Shown: positions 51,501-63,400 of the stretch, piece by piece
Layout: every line of letters begins with the position of its first letter
Position numbering within the stretch: the first letter of the stretch is position 1
Assembly: GCF_048771995.1 (NCBI RefSeq)
Contig: NC_133032.1
Location: 22,855,501 to 22,919,500, forward strand
DNA from: Taeniopygia guttata
Lineage: Eukaryota; Chordata; Aves; Passeriformes; Estrildidae
DNA length: 64,000 bases
Direction of reading: 5' to 3'
Notes under the pieces: model-generated
The model's input: only the letters and a program-made list of their open reading frames with translations
What the model was told of the DNA's origin: nothing
Database searches by the model: none
Made by a program: the position numbers and the translations under genes

Positions 51501-53209
51501 ACTTGCTACTACAGCAATTATTTCTGCTATAAATTTTCAAAGGGCGTAGGTACACATGCTGAAGATCAGCAGTAATCAAAATTATATTAAAAAATAGATT
51601 AAAGACATTAAAAAGAAGAAGAAAAAGAATGAACCAGAGATGCAAATTGGAAATTAAATTATGGATGCGAAACTTAGGATGAACTATGAGGGAAAGTTAA
51701 AGAGAACAATGGTAGGATAAGAAGCAAAGATGATGGGACATGAAGAGACAGTAAAGGACTGTCTGCTAAAGGAGGTAAGATCAAAGATGCAATATGGAAA
51801 GAAGAGACTTAAAGTAGGTAAAAGAGACTTCAGAAAATCCCAGACAGGATATTTAGAACAGCTTTCATTTGCTCATATATGTTGCCACTGAATCTGATAC
51901 AAAAGAATTAGGTCAAGATGGATAATTTAGGAGTAAAAAAATCTGAGTTTTTTTCAAAGAACTTTATGTATGTATACAATTTATGCATACATTACTTCCT
52001 GGTTGGTGAGGAGTGTCATTCCTTAATGGCACCATGGTTTTTTTGTGAAACCAAATGCTGCAGACAAAGAGGGTGTAAGTGACCCATCCCCACTAATGCC
52101 AGTGGCTTAATTAGTCCCTTTTCTAAGTGGAGCTGATGGATCCCTGCAGCTGATTTACCTACCAGCTGTGTAATTCTGCAAAAACAGCTTTGATCTTCTT
52201 AACTGAATTATCCACTTCCTCTTTGATCATCACACGATATCTGGTTAGAGAAACAGTGCAACGCTGCAAGTCTTTTACTGACTTTTCAATGTTTGGCCCT
52301 AAAATAGAAAACAAAAATTGCACGATAGTCAGAAAGTTGGTTTTAGTTTTTCTGAACATATTATTTGCCCAGATTAGAATGAAGTCTGAAGTTTATTCTA
52401 CTGAAGTCCATAAATCCAACCTTTTCATAGTCCCTCTCTAGGGCTCTTCAGTTTCTAAACATGTTTGCTGAAATGCATCCCCCAAATCAAATAAATACTA
52501 GAAAGGCATTGTTAATTCAAATTATTCCGTTTAATATGTTAAATAGAGCATAAATAGTTTAATTCATTTTGTTATAATTCTTCTTGTACTTTCCAACACA
52601 TCTCTTTTTAAACTTTTGTGAATTCAGGTTTTTTTCCTGGAGGCCTCAGCTGTTTTTGACCTCAGAACACAGGAACCAGAGACCCAATTTACCTCTTTTT
52701 TTGACTGAATCATCTGTCTTTGTTTCAAGTTGGGTTGACACATTGGGTGATTTAACTGAGGAAGATTTTGGCCTGCCTAGGTTACACTGGAGCTGAACTG
52801 GTGACTGAAGGGGCTCATGCTGTTCTACTCCATTCACAGTCTTTGGGTTTGATTCCACAGATACTCTCTGGCGTTCTCGTTCTCTGTCTGCAAGGAAGCA
52901 TTAAGGAAGAAAACAGCGAGTTGTAAGATTAAAGAAAGGTATGAAGCCTTACTGTTAAGTCTGAATGACTTTATGTGTTAAGTCAGAATGGCTTTATGGT
53001 GCTCTCCTGGCACACATTCCACAGAACCTCAGAGAGCTATGACAACAAATGAAATTGTTTTGGTAATTAAACACTAATGGGAGCACTTCCTTATTTCACA
53101 ACAATGTATAAAAGAAAAACTCAATAAAAAAATCAACTCTTTCATGCCAATGGGGAAAACACCTCATAACATAAAAAGCATGCTACCAATTACAATATTA
53201 GCTCAAATA

Positions 53210-53258
<49 letters not shown>

Positions 53259-56200
53259 CACACCAAAAAAATGTTCCTAATTTTACTAAAAGCATCTTAA
53301 AAGCACTGACTGAACATTCCTACCTGAAATACTTACCTTGCCAGACTACAGATTTCTATCAAAAGCTGCTGCTAAGAGGAACCAAGCAGGAAATGAAAGT
53401 ATGTCGAAGATTAGGCTCCTGGGTTCAACAGCTTCAGAGGGATAAGATAACAATGTCTGAGCCTGTTTGGCTGCCACAAGACAACCTGGTTTCCTTTTTC
53501 CAAAACTTCAAAGGGATTCAAGATACTAGCATCATAACAGAGGAACAAGCAGCCAAAGTATGACTGTGAAAACTGACAGGAAAGGCCAGCTATTACTGCT
53601 ACTCTGAATTTTAGTTAAGGAAACAAGCATAGAAAGTGATTTGCTGTGTTAACTAATTTTTCTAATTTTTGTACTCACTTCAATGAATGAATGATTCTTC
53701 ACTCTGAAGATGCTTTTTATGTATCACTTTATTCAACTGATGATGCAAGGTGTCTGGAGAAAAGGGACTTGTCAGATTAACAGCTGGATTACAGTCCATG
53801 GAATGGGATAAACACTGCTGGGATTGAGTGATATCACATGGACAAGCACAGCATATCAACTTGTGACTTCTTTCTGCCCCGGCTAGGCATTAGGACAGGT
53901 GGAAAGCACATCTTGGTATATTTAATGGTAACCATGTAACACCAGAGGAACAAGAAGGAACATCAATGCTCATACTTTAAATCAGCTTTTAAGGGCTTTA
54001 AAAGGTTGAGTCTGAAAACAGAAAAGGTGTCTTGCATAAAACAGTATGTAAGAAAATAATGAAAGTAGTCAAAGAAACCTGTGAACCTCTGAAAGCAAGA
54101 AACACCAGCAATGCAGTGCTCTGAACACGGCCAAGGTTTGATGCCAACGCCGGTCTTGCACACACTGAGAACACTCCTGTGAGAGAACTGCCACTAACCC
54201 TGTTCAACTCTGGCTGCATCTCACACTAATGCAAATAGAACATTCTTTATAAATCTAGGCTTTCTACTCTCAGTTGAGGCTGCCCTTGCTACATAACTCT
54301 AACAGCTAATTAGAAACAAGCAAACTATCAGCTAACCTATAAAGAAAGGCCAGGGCTCTTCAGGTTCTGTCTCTAAGATTTGATCTTCTGAAATTTGTTG
54401 TTAACCTGCATAACTCTTTTTACTGCATTTAATTAGCAGCTTTGGTACACTTGTCAAGACAAATTACAAACTTGACAGCCTAAAGAAGGTCACCTAGAAC
54501 AACAATTATACTCAAAATTAAACTTTTTTATCATCTTTTGTCTGCAATATACTTTGACTGTTTCTTCCAAAACTACACACAAGCTACTTTGAAACTCAGC
54601 AGAAAGATGACCAACATAGGCTAGCAAATGGTAGTTTTGTATGCTGCAACTGAACTTTCAAATTTGACTGAAAATAATCAACACAACTAAAAATAGATTG
54701 AAAAAGTCTGTAGCAAGTCTCTGAAGACTTGTACCAGCTAAGACATGTGTAAACCAAAATCTAGGTACAAAGTCTGTCAAATATCTGCAAGAGAAGTCAA
54801 AAGTCTGGATAAGAGTAACTGCAAGTAAGCTGTTACATGGTTCAGTATGTGGTGGCTTGGAACTTCAGCACCAGTCTACCGTGTGACATCTGTTGTATTA
54901 ACAGTCAAGTATGACCACACCTGCCAGTTAATGGCAGCAGCCCAGGTTAAATTGCTCTGAAATATGCTGAGCTGCCATCTTCAAAGTGAGTGGTTTATCT
55001 TTTTGGAGCAGCTTGCCATTCAATACTTTTCAAATCAAGTGAACCTCAGAGATTCTTTGGCTGAAGGAAGAAAAAAGCTGTATGTTCCCTGAGATATAAA
55101 CAGGAAGTTTGAAAGATTAATTAAAAATCTTCCTACATGAAAAGTTAGTGGGGGAGAGATCAGGATCTGATTTTACCAAGGTTCCTGCAAAAGCAACAGC
55201 ACGGCAAGGCAACACTAAATAGCCTTTCAGTGCATTCACACTGCTTGCATAGTCTTCATTTAATTAACCAGAAGCTGGCACCACTAAAATCATCTGAAAG
55301 TAGCAGATAATTCATTTCAGGACAATTATTACTTCAGAACATTCCTTTAAAATGGGGTTTGAGACCTGTATTTGCAACCATGGAAAAAAGGATTTCAAGG
55401 AAAGGTCTTAAAGACACAGGAAGAAAATACTAACAGCAGCAATAATCCAGGCCTGTCAGACATCTGAAAGATGAAGAGCTGAAGAAACAGTACAAGTACT
55501 AACAACAATTAAATATAAGCTTTATGAACTTGTAGGCAAAAGCCTTCACAGAGCTTCTGCCCCAGAGCAGTGAGTCTGTTCACACCGGTCTGGTACAATC
55601 TTAACTCTGTACTTAACCACAGTGAGGAAGAACCTTCCGTGTTACTGCCCCTCCCAGTTTCAGAAATAGCAACTAGATAACTAGACCCTATGAGAAATGA
55701 AGTGCATGTACTAAAAAGCTATCAGTGCCTTTCCACACCACAAAGGCCCTTTCTTCCCTGCTAAGAAAAGCCAGTGGAGGTCTACTGTGACTAGCCTGTG
55801 TAGGGAAGATAAGAAAATGAAAAAATCGACTAGTTTGGACTAAACAATAAAGAAATCCTGTAATATGCCACAAGCTCATAGTGCTCAGATATCTCTACCC
55901 CATATGAGGGACCTAATCATTTTACTAACAGTTTGACACTCAAGCCACTTTCTAACCCTTCATTCTTCTACATTTCTACCTGCAATATTCTGTATCAGCT
56001 GGGCTGTCTATAGGAGAAGAAATACATTTTACAAGGAAACATATTACAAGATGAATAATGTGCAGCTATAAATCTATTAGCATTACATTGATAGTTATGT
56101 GCATTATTTTTCCACATAAAACATCTCTACAACATCTTCATGGCAATAAAAACACTGTGTGTTATGTCAATGAAGGCTTGGCTACTGCCAGTTGGAAATG

Positions 56201-59200
56201 TGCTCTCTGTCAGAGGAACTGACCTCTGATTTCTGGGCAGTCCAGTGCTGACCCTACAAATGTGGAGCTTTTTTTCTCAAGAGAAGTGGTTTCCAGTTTC
56301 TGATTGGCAGAACCACGGCCAGAGTTGTCCTTAGGGCATCCATTCATATGACAATCATTTATTCGCTGAGGCTCTTGAGATGCCTTCTCAGGTCCACTAT
56401 TCTTGTTCTTAGAATCTTTATTACCTTGGTGCTGTTTAGATTTGCTTCTTTTTCTCCTATTGTTCTAAATGGAGAACATCACAAGAACAGAGACATCACT
56501 CAATGCAAATCGTACAAACTCAAAATGCAATCAGTAAATTGAGCACTGTTAAGTGGCTGTGACTATCCAGGATACAGTTTTTTACTAGAAGTGTTTCTGT
56601 GCATGGGCTGTTTTGGGATTTCTCCTGTGCTTGTCCAGAGTCCCACACCCAGGTACACGTATGTGCTGCCCCAGAAATTAGCTCAGAACACTGGGTTTAG
56701 TGAGACAATAACAGAAGAATAGGATTAAAAATAGTACACACATTTACTTTCAAGTACTGTCTACAGGTGTGAATGAAGTCATCTGTGCTGGAAAAGGCCA
56801 ACTACTGACCCAAAATAGTACAATTCAGGTACAGACAGCTGACAGATGATTTAAATGCCTTGACTCTCAAGAGCAAGTTCTTACCTTCTTTTTCCCTGTC
56901 ATATTCCATTCCTTTAGAACTTGAGTTGCACTGCCTAGAGAAAGATAAAGCATTTCAACAAAAGTTCAGCTATGAAAAAGAACCAGTGTGCTCATGATCA
57001 GTTTCTAGTCTCCTAGATGAGGAGCATTTCAATTTGTTGTGAATTCTCTTATGTGGGGAGGACAAAATGGACATTGCTGCCTTTCTTCTCAGTTACCTGT
57101 TTTGATTTCACTGCTTACAGTGGATTGTCTTACTTGGCACTACTGGCTTTTTATAGACTTCATTGCACAAAGTAATTGTGTGCCTATCTTAGAACACTAG
57201 TATAACACCCGGAAAAATCAACACTCAAATCTCTTACCTGAAAAGGAAAGTATCTCAGCACCCAGAGTCAACAGTGAATACACTAAATAGTCCACCTAAG
57301 CATATGAAAGTTTTAAAATCTTTTGGCATTTTTATCACATATTTTCTATGTATTACCTGTCGTCTTCAGAAGACTTAAGAGTATGAAAAGTAAAGAATTG
57401 GCATCCAAAACAGTAATTTTGTGGACTCTTGCATAAAATCTGCATCACACAAATGCAGTAAACTTAGGCCTGGCAAATAAGAATGGTAAACAATTATACT
57501 GAAAAGTAATTACAGTTATACTTGAAATTCTGCCTGTCAGCCATAATGAGTTGCTTAGGTAAATTTATGAAACAAACTAGGCAGAGTTGGTCAGACCAGT
57601 GCCTGGTGCCATGTTAGAAGAAAACTCTTCTCCTAATTAACATCATAATTTTGTTCTCCTGTAGCCTAATGCTGAAAAGAGATCTCATGGTATGCATGCA
57701 GTCTGAATTGTCATCCAAACTACTATGGCAGCATCTGCTACAATAATATTTTTAATTGCCAGCAGGTTAAAGGTCTTCTGGCTTGAATTTAACAATCACT
57801 TTGCCATCACATCGCAAATCTAGTAAATACTCAATTATTTGCCTTTTCAAGTGGATTTCATACTCAGCCATTCTTCTCAATCTTATCAGCAAAATCTTGA
57901 TATTAGTATTAAGAAGAATTGCTGTTTTCAGACCACCATGAATTGTCAACCTGTATTCAGCCAAAGACGTGTGAGGTTTTCAGATGTACCAAAATTACTC
58001 TTCTATCACAATGAACCAGATCCAAGATTATCTGGTGAGCCTGTCACACACAATAGGAAAGATTACGTATCTTGCTAAGACCAATCTGTTAAATTGTGAA
58101 ACCATTGCACGGAATCCATCAAAGCCATGTTTTATTTGCTAGATGATATGGCAATGCAGATAGAAGGCTAAGACAACTTCTATTTTGTGTATAACTATAT
58201 ACATATTTACAATTAATTACACACACACACTTATGTACATGTAAGTACAATTCCCTCTCCTAAAGGCACATCATCTTTTGACAAGTACCATGTTTCTGTA
58301 TGAAGTAATGAACATCTGCTCCCCATTTTACTCCATGCTGCTGAAAATATGTGATTTCATGTGCCAGCTTTGATAACTGTTTTCACAGTGGCAACCAACA
58401 TCCTTTATGTGTTGCCTGGCGGTGTCTTTGCTTTGCTTTCCTGTGAATACTATGCATGCTGAGGGTCACTTTGGGAATGCATCAGCTAACCTCTGTTTCT
58501 TCCAATTAGAAATGCACTCCATGTCCAAATCCCAAAGCCCTCAGTATATTTTCCTGAACACATCTACAAAGCAGCTGAAGAGACCTTCTGATTATGCTTA
58601 ATTAGATAAACTAGCATAGCAAATAAAACATTTGAACCCTCTTCCATTTAAATATAATTTCACATATAAAATAACATTCATAACAGAGGCATCACCTAAA
58701 TGTCACTCCAGATATGAAGGAAGACAGGAAACGAAATTTGAATGTTTCTTGATTCAGCAAGTAGCACCTCTGAGAGAACCACTGCATGGAGGTGGCTCAA
58801 CCTTTCCACTCAGCATGACCGCCGCAATGTTTTTCATTGCAGGACTTCTCAGTGAGTGTTATTTCAATCTTAGCAATTTTTGTCATTCATGTGAAAAAAT
58901 ATTTCAATTATTCATTCTATCCACAGTGGCAACTACGTGGATATGTATCTTTTCTGCTCTTTCCAGACAGTAACAAATATTAGCAATTTTCATATACTCC
59001 CTCACAAAGACTTCTGAACAGTAATCATGAACTGGTGAAGTTCAAAGATCATCTGAACTCGGGTATAACAGTTTGCTTTTCTTCACGACTTTACTGCACT
59101 TCTTGCAAAGCTTGTGTTTGCCCTGTTTCTTCCTTACAGCAGGTGATGGATGACACATGGCTGTGAAAGCACTTCCCCTTTTGAGGAACCACTGGAAACA

Positions 59201-60470
59201 ATTCATAAGTCACAAGCATACAAGCAAGCTATGGTAACTTATAACAAAATAAAAGGAAAGCAACTTGCTGAATAGTCATCAAACAATTCTCCATTACCTC
59301 CCCAGGATACACAGTACAGGAAAACAAAATTATTGTTCATTAGATGCATCACACTTTCCTTTTTCTCTGTGTGTGTGCACAGACAAGTGCCATTTCAATA
59401 CATCCTCAGAACGTAACTGTCTGTGCAACTGCCTGAAGCAAAAATAACCATATAGATCTGATGGAAGAATTTTGAGACATTTACAAACAGTCCAGTTTGC
59501 TTGAATCTGCTTTTTGCATATTGGTAATTCCTAGTATACGATGATGCTTTTTGACTGATAGATTTTAGTAAGTTATTCCAAATCAAACCCAAAAATATTT
59601 TGAAGTAAAATAGGCATGAATTAAACAACTTGCTGAGATAGGAAAAATGAGGCATTTTTAAGATATACAGGGCCATTTGAGACCACTGAACTTCTACTAT
59701 CATTTATGTAACCCCAAGCTACAAAAATTTTGCAGAAGATTGCCCATGGTATGCCATTACTTTTGCAAAGGGTTTCTCACAGATTCTGGTGAAAGTTCAA
59801 AATACTTGACTTTATATATTTACCAGGAAAGTGATATTAAAATACAAGTGACCTTTCATTAGAGGTGGTCTCATGATGCAAAATACAAACATGGATCCAG
59901 GTTTAAATGGCTCGAACTTTCATTGGAGTCTTGGTTCAACCATTATAAATGTCAAAATTTGCAAAATTAAGATTGAGGTTTGAATGTCAATGTATGCATC
60001 AAGTTCAGGGATTTAGGGGCCTGGTTATGTGCTTCAGAACTATCCTGAATTGTTCTTAGTTATTGTATCGTCAACAGTGAATAATTTCCTGACATATTAC
60101 TTTAAAAAGCATTAACTTTCATGCAGAATAAAGAAACAGGTCTGCAGTAAGAATGGCTTAAAGAATGGCAAAGTCAGGTAGAACAGATGAAGAACCATGT
60201 CAAACTCATACTGCAAAGAAACAAAGATGCAGACAGGAGCATCAATTTTTTAAAATTACCAAGTTTCACACATCAGGTTTCAGAAGAACCACAGAATATA
60301 TTCTGAGCCACTAGAGACAACAAATACTTTGACATTAGTGAAAAAGCTACATTGTACTCACCATCCATGAAGGCTTGAACAGCCTTGTCTACATTGTTAT
60401 CAAATTGCTGCAACACCAGAACTATCTCATTATTGCTTTTGTTCGGAACAATTGATCGGATTGCATTGAT
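30159..60470 (-). CDS. SPATS2L: SPATS2L, ten coding exons; first coding exon lies beyond the right edge
   Basis: SPATS2L (stress granule and nucleolar protein, SPATS2 family, DUF1387) is a cytoplasmic/nucleolar RNA-associated protein of 558 residues in humans. Exons: 60362-60470, 56885-56934, 56224-56464, 52693-52887, 52163-52298, 39384-39442, 35895-36004, 35316-35418, 32375-32592 and 30159-30554. All borders are GT/AG and every phase joins, giving 538 codons plus stop without a break. The order is: an N-terminal UBA-like segment (INAIRSIVPNKSNNEIVLVL), a basic KRSKSKQ linker, a central helical/coiled-coil block (PNIEKSVKDLQRCTVSLTRY through the EILTARQKKAEELKRL exon), a Ser-rich stretch, an Arg/Asn-rich region (NQRRRFNPQ), and the conserved tail GSVGRVSQCNLCP...VPAVTLVA. 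Missing is only the dozen or so residues before INAIRS. I searched 60.5-64 kb for them without success. Confidence 0.93.
30888..31498 (+). mobile_element. CR1 LINE 3' segment in a SPATS2L intron
   Basis: A 5'-truncated CR1 in the opposite direction to the host gene. Recognisable parts are GCAGTGCCCTGGGAGCCAGG, the GAGAGTCATGAAGATAGTGA ORF2-end stretch, GGGCACTGGAACAGGTTCCC and a short 3' end CTCTGTGATTCTCTGAG. It differs in sequence from the copy at 18.9-19.5 kb and probably belongs to another subfamily. Confidence 0.85.
32375..32592 (-). CDS. SPATS2L: SPATS2L Ser-rich exon
   Basis: ISHPKNSYSSRTPCSLLLSS to SSQGVPTNKH; human ITHPKNNYSSRTPCSSLLPL to TMPANKQ. Acceptor CTTACAG, donor GTAAGA, phase 0. 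Confidence 0.9.
32593..35315. other. SPATS2L intron
   Basis: AT-rich intron with no exon or transposon that I can recognise. Confidence 0.5.
35316..35418 (-). CDS. SPATS2L: SPATS2L exon HFVSERKYDEELG
   Basis: HFVSERKYDEELGRSARFSC then DTEQLKTQIQLCGE, human HFVSERKYDEELGKAARFSC. Acceptor TTGCAG, donor GTAAGT. A plus-strand open frame across it is a shadow. Confidence 0.93.
35895..36004 (-). CDS. SPATS2L: SPATS2L coiled-coil exon
   Basis: EILTARQKKAEELKRLADLA then SQMAEAQLSELRAEIK; near-identical to human and strongly helical. Acceptor TTGGCAG, donor GTCAGG. Confidence 0.93.
36005..39383. other. SPATS2L intron
   Basis: Contains the minus-strand CR1 tail at about 37.1 kb; otherwise plain. Confidence 0.5.
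37095..37235 (-). mobile_element. CR1 LINE 3'-end fragment
   Basis: GGGCCAGAAGAGACCTTTAA, CCCCTGCAATCAGCAGATGG, GGTTGCTCAGAGCCTGACCT and CCTGTTCCAGTGAGTAC follow the reverse complement of the avian CR1 3' consensus. Short and diverged; the terminal ATTCTATG-type repeats are not obvious. Confidence 0.75.
39384..39442 (-). CDS. SPATS2L: SPATS2L 59-nt exon
   Basis: IVDKEVSLMAEIDKVKEEA, human IIDKEVSLMAEMDKVKEEA. Acceptor TTTTTTAG, donor GTAAGT. It is isolated by the 12.7-kb intron on its upstream side. Confidence 0.92.
39443..52162. other. Large SPATS2L intron (12.7 kb)
   Basis: Apart from the solo LTR at 48.3-48.9 kb I see no gene. Moderately GC-rich unassigned patches occur at about 46.25-46.5 kb and 47.6-48.1 kb. 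Open frames in them are short and show no family resemblance. Confidence 0.5.
48295..48939 (+). mobile_element. Solo LTR of an endogenous retrovirus (ERVL-like by target duplication)
   Basis: A 645-bp element beginning TGTCCCAGGTT and ending ACCAGGACA, flanked by the perfect 5-bp repeat AGGGG (48290-48294 and 48940-48944). It carries an AATAAA signal at 48804-48809. No internal retroviral sequence adjoins, so it is a solo LTR fossil. The 5-bp duplication fits ERVL/class III. It sits antisense to SPATS2L, the orientation usually tolerated inside genes. The perfect duplication and clear ends suggest moderate age. Confidence 0.8.
52163..52298 (-). CDS. SPATS2L: SPATS2L conserved helical exon
   Basis: PNIEKSVKDLQRCTVSLTRY then RVMIKEEVDNSVKKIKAVFA; almost identical to human. 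Acceptor TTTTAG, donor GTAGGT, phase 2. Confidence 0.93.
52693..52887 (-). CDS. SPATS2L: SPATS2L linker exon
   Basis: DRERERQRVSVESNPKTVNG to DDSVKKR plus one base. Acceptor TTGCAG, donor GTAAAT. Low conservation except the SNPK/ETK and KKRG points. Confidence 0.85.
53213..53257. repeat. (AT)n microsatellite
   Basis: 45 bases of uninterrupted AT repeat in a SPATS2L intron; likely polymorphic in length. Confidence 0.95.
53258..56223. other. SPATS2L intron
   Basis: No gene or transposon recognised beyond the AT microsatellite at its right-hand (gene-upstream-of-exon) border region. Confidence 0.45.
56224..56464 (-). CDS. SPATS2L: SPATS2L basic linker exon
   Basis: NNRRKRSKSKQHQGNKDSKN to CPEIR plus one base. 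Acceptor ATTTAG, donor GTCAGT. The KRSKSKQHQGNKD core is shared with human; the rest is fast-evolving, with MNGC and EKK points of similarity. Confidence 0.85.
56885..56934 (-). CDS. SPATS2L: SPATS2L 50-nt exon
   Basis: SATQVLKEWNMTGKKK, human SAIQVLKEWNMTGKKK. Acceptor CTCTAG, donor GTAAGA; completes the UBA-like region. Confidence 0.92.
56935..60361. other. SPATS2L intron with protein-like patch at 57.77-58.08 kb
   Basis: Both strands are open around 57767-58078: minus MAEYEIHLKRQIIEYLLDLR then CDGKVIVKFKPEDL, plus FSQRRVRFSDVPKLLFYHNE. Neither is a recognised family, and the upstream minus frame closes quickly. Rest of the intron is plain. Confidence 0.35.
60362..60470 (-). CDS. SPATS2L: SPATS2L UBA-like exon
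   Basis: INAIRSIVPNKSNNEIVLVL then QQFDNNVDKAVQAFMD plus one base; human reads IYAVRSVVPNKSNNEIVLVL. Acceptor CTTACAG, donor GTGAGT. This segment resembles a ubiquitin-associated three-helix fold. Confidence 0.93.
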
Positions 60471-63400
60471 CTGTAAGTAAAGGAAGACAATCATATGAAT
60501 TTATCATACTCCTTTTAGACTATAAGGTACCTCTGTGCCAATGCATGTTTATATAAATGCCTGTTACACTGATGTGCTCACGAGCACACAGCAATGTATC
60601 TATCTGCACAAAGCAATACCCATCCTATCCTCACCCAGCCATACAAATAATGAAGCAATTTCTTCATTACATCAAATCTCCTACTCTCAGTCACAGCAGT
60701 AGAACTAGCTTAATTCAACCGACAGAATTCAGTCTTAGGCCTCTTTCCTAAATGGTCTCTTTTCTGCCAAGTGTCTCAACGTATCACCTACGCAAATTTA
60801 GTGAGCACACAACTTCGTCAACAAGAGTCTTGCATGGCCTTACTACATCAAAGTTATGACTGATTTTTTTGGCATCTGATAAATAGTCAGAGGCTAGAAG
60901 AGAACAGTATAATTTTTAAAAGTTCTAGTGGCTGCTCAACATAATTTCAGTTTGCTGTTCCATATACAAGTGACCAGGAAGCTTGTGTAATCCTAAACAA
61001 AGGACATGGGATGCCAAATGCTTCCTTCGGGAAACTGCTAATGGATGAGGTGTTACACCCATAGATGACTCTGGCATGCAATGCCTAAATTTCACAGCAT
61101 TTGCTACTGCTATACTGTCAGCATCCAATGATACCAAATGGAATTCAACTCGGGATGTTTTAATAAAATATTCCTACTGGAATCACGTTACAATTCATTT
61201 TCTCATCCCTATATATTATAGTTGAAAGCAAATAGTTACATGAAACTTTGTTGCTATTTTATTTTAATGCCATAAAAAATTTACTAGATCAGACCAAAAT
61301 AAAAATATTTAAACATAATTAACGAAACAAAAGCCTATGATAAAAAATTAGAGACTCTGTCAAACCAGATCAGCTGTTCCAAATTAGCTTTATGAGCTTC
61401 CCTGTCAAGATATCCAGCAAGTATTTACAATCAGAAACCTGTTATTGTCCTGCAAATGTTTATCTGGCACCCTCCTTTGTTATCTTTCTGTGGGAATGTA
61501 TCCTTGATTAGGTGTACTTTATTTACTGCATCCCAATATCATCATGCTAATTGTGAAGCAGTGTGGTCTTTTTATTGTACTGTGAAATATAATTTTGAAA
61601 AAGTAATACGTGAAGGTAGAGCTGTTTAAGGGCATTAGGCTGGCTCGCATAGCAAAAGTATTCATACTACCTTGTCTTAGCTGCCCAGTTAGGTGCTGAA
61701 GGACAATCTCTATGGAGTCTCCATCAACGAGGACATCAGAAGGTGATTCAGAGCACTCAAGTGCTCAGATTTGACCAACAAAATCTTGTTTTGCTGTAGT
61801 ATGCTCACCCCACTCCTCAACCACTGTGTTTCCCTGTCCTATATTCTACCATAAACCAGGAATCACGGCATGCTCTCTCAATGCACTGATGGGACAGCTC
61901 AGATTCCTGATGCTTACTGGACTCAGCGTCAGAAGTGCGAAAGGCTCATGCTTGGCTTCAGTACATGTTAGTACAGCTACTTAGGATGATTTACTGTGTT
62001 CCTGTCCATCATTCTATCACACCCTTATCTTCAGCTTCACATATGCCCACAGCACCTCTCAGGCAGCAAGTCTAGCCTTGGATAGTCCAGGCCAAACCCA
62101 TAATTTAGAAGGCAGTGGAGTTGAGTACTTGTCTACTTCCCAAGGATCCTTTCCCAAAGGTCTATCCCATTGTCTGTCTAATGTTGCCATGCTATGACTG
62201 AACCAGGTTGGCCCACAAGCTCGGTCCCAGCCAACAAAGGCTGCTTTAGAGTATCTACTAAACAGGGGTAACTTTATGTTGAAGTTCATACAGACCAGGT
62301 TGACAAGTGGACTTCTTGAACCAGAGATGGTGTTGCCAGAAACTATGCAGAAAATCCCCTGCCTGCTCAAGTTTCTCTCTTCAGCTGACATGCATGCATG
62401 GGGAAGAAAGTAATGAATATAGCTCTCCACTATGTACTGCAGGCAGCCAAATGAAAACTAAACCAAATCAATAGGATGTGAAGAGAATGCATTGGAAAAA
62501 GGAGTTAATTAATCTACTGATTGTGGGCACAGGCGTGCTATTTACTAATAAAGCTGCAACAAGTGTGAACTGAGGTGGCTCCACAATAGAAGTTGGCAAA
62601 GACACTAAGAGCAGGCCACAAGCTGCAGTCATTTTATGTTCAAGCTCACAGCTCCCAAATATTTTCACCATGTGGATTACATCTTCATATTCTCACAAAA
62701 AATTCCCCTCTTCTTTCACAAACATGCGAATCGTCTCTCTGCCTACTCAAAATTGCATAATCTCCTTGTGGTAACTGCTTACAGGAAAAATAGTAAAAGA
62801 AATATCTAGAGTATTCTAACTAACTTTAAACAAGCACAAGGATCTCACATGGCTTCTAGGTCCTACTTTGCTATGAAAGGTCTGCAAGACTCGGGAAGCA
62901 TCTGGAAACAACCGAGTGAGGCTAAGACCTCACTCAGGCAATTCAGCACACAGTGCACTTTGGAAAGTTCTTAAAAAACAGAATATCTGTAGGGTAGAGG
63001 ACATTGACACACAGGAACTCAACCACACAGGCCATGTTTCAGACTCCAAAATCAGCTGGAGACTTTCCATTTGTACTGTGTGATATTTGTTAAGAATTTT
63101 TTCATTATAGAAAAATCAGAATTCAAAGCTAAACTATGTTTCATCCAACTAATACTATAATTAAATACAAAAGGTTATGGAAATATTCTAGTTGTGGAGA
63201 TAACAAAAAAACCAAACCAAACCAAAACAAAAAAACAGGATGATGATCTTAGGAGAAATGCTTAACAGTACAGAGAAAATAAATTTAGCATATGACAACA
63301 CTGTGGACAAAACCCTGGTTTAGTTGGACTACTAAAAAAATTGATTTAGTGAATTAATGTACTGTAAAGCTCAACAGTTCTACTGCTAAAACCCAACAAT

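Noticed and set aside
53144-53563. 139-codon plus-strand open frame
   Set aside because: Much of it is an Ile-Tyr run encoded by the AT microsatellite; the rest has no features of a gene.
62690-62760. Candidate first coding exon of SPATS2L (minus strand MFVKEEG-like)
   Set aside because: Lacks the expected MAELNTHVN start and a donor in the right phase; the exon is more likely beyond 64000.
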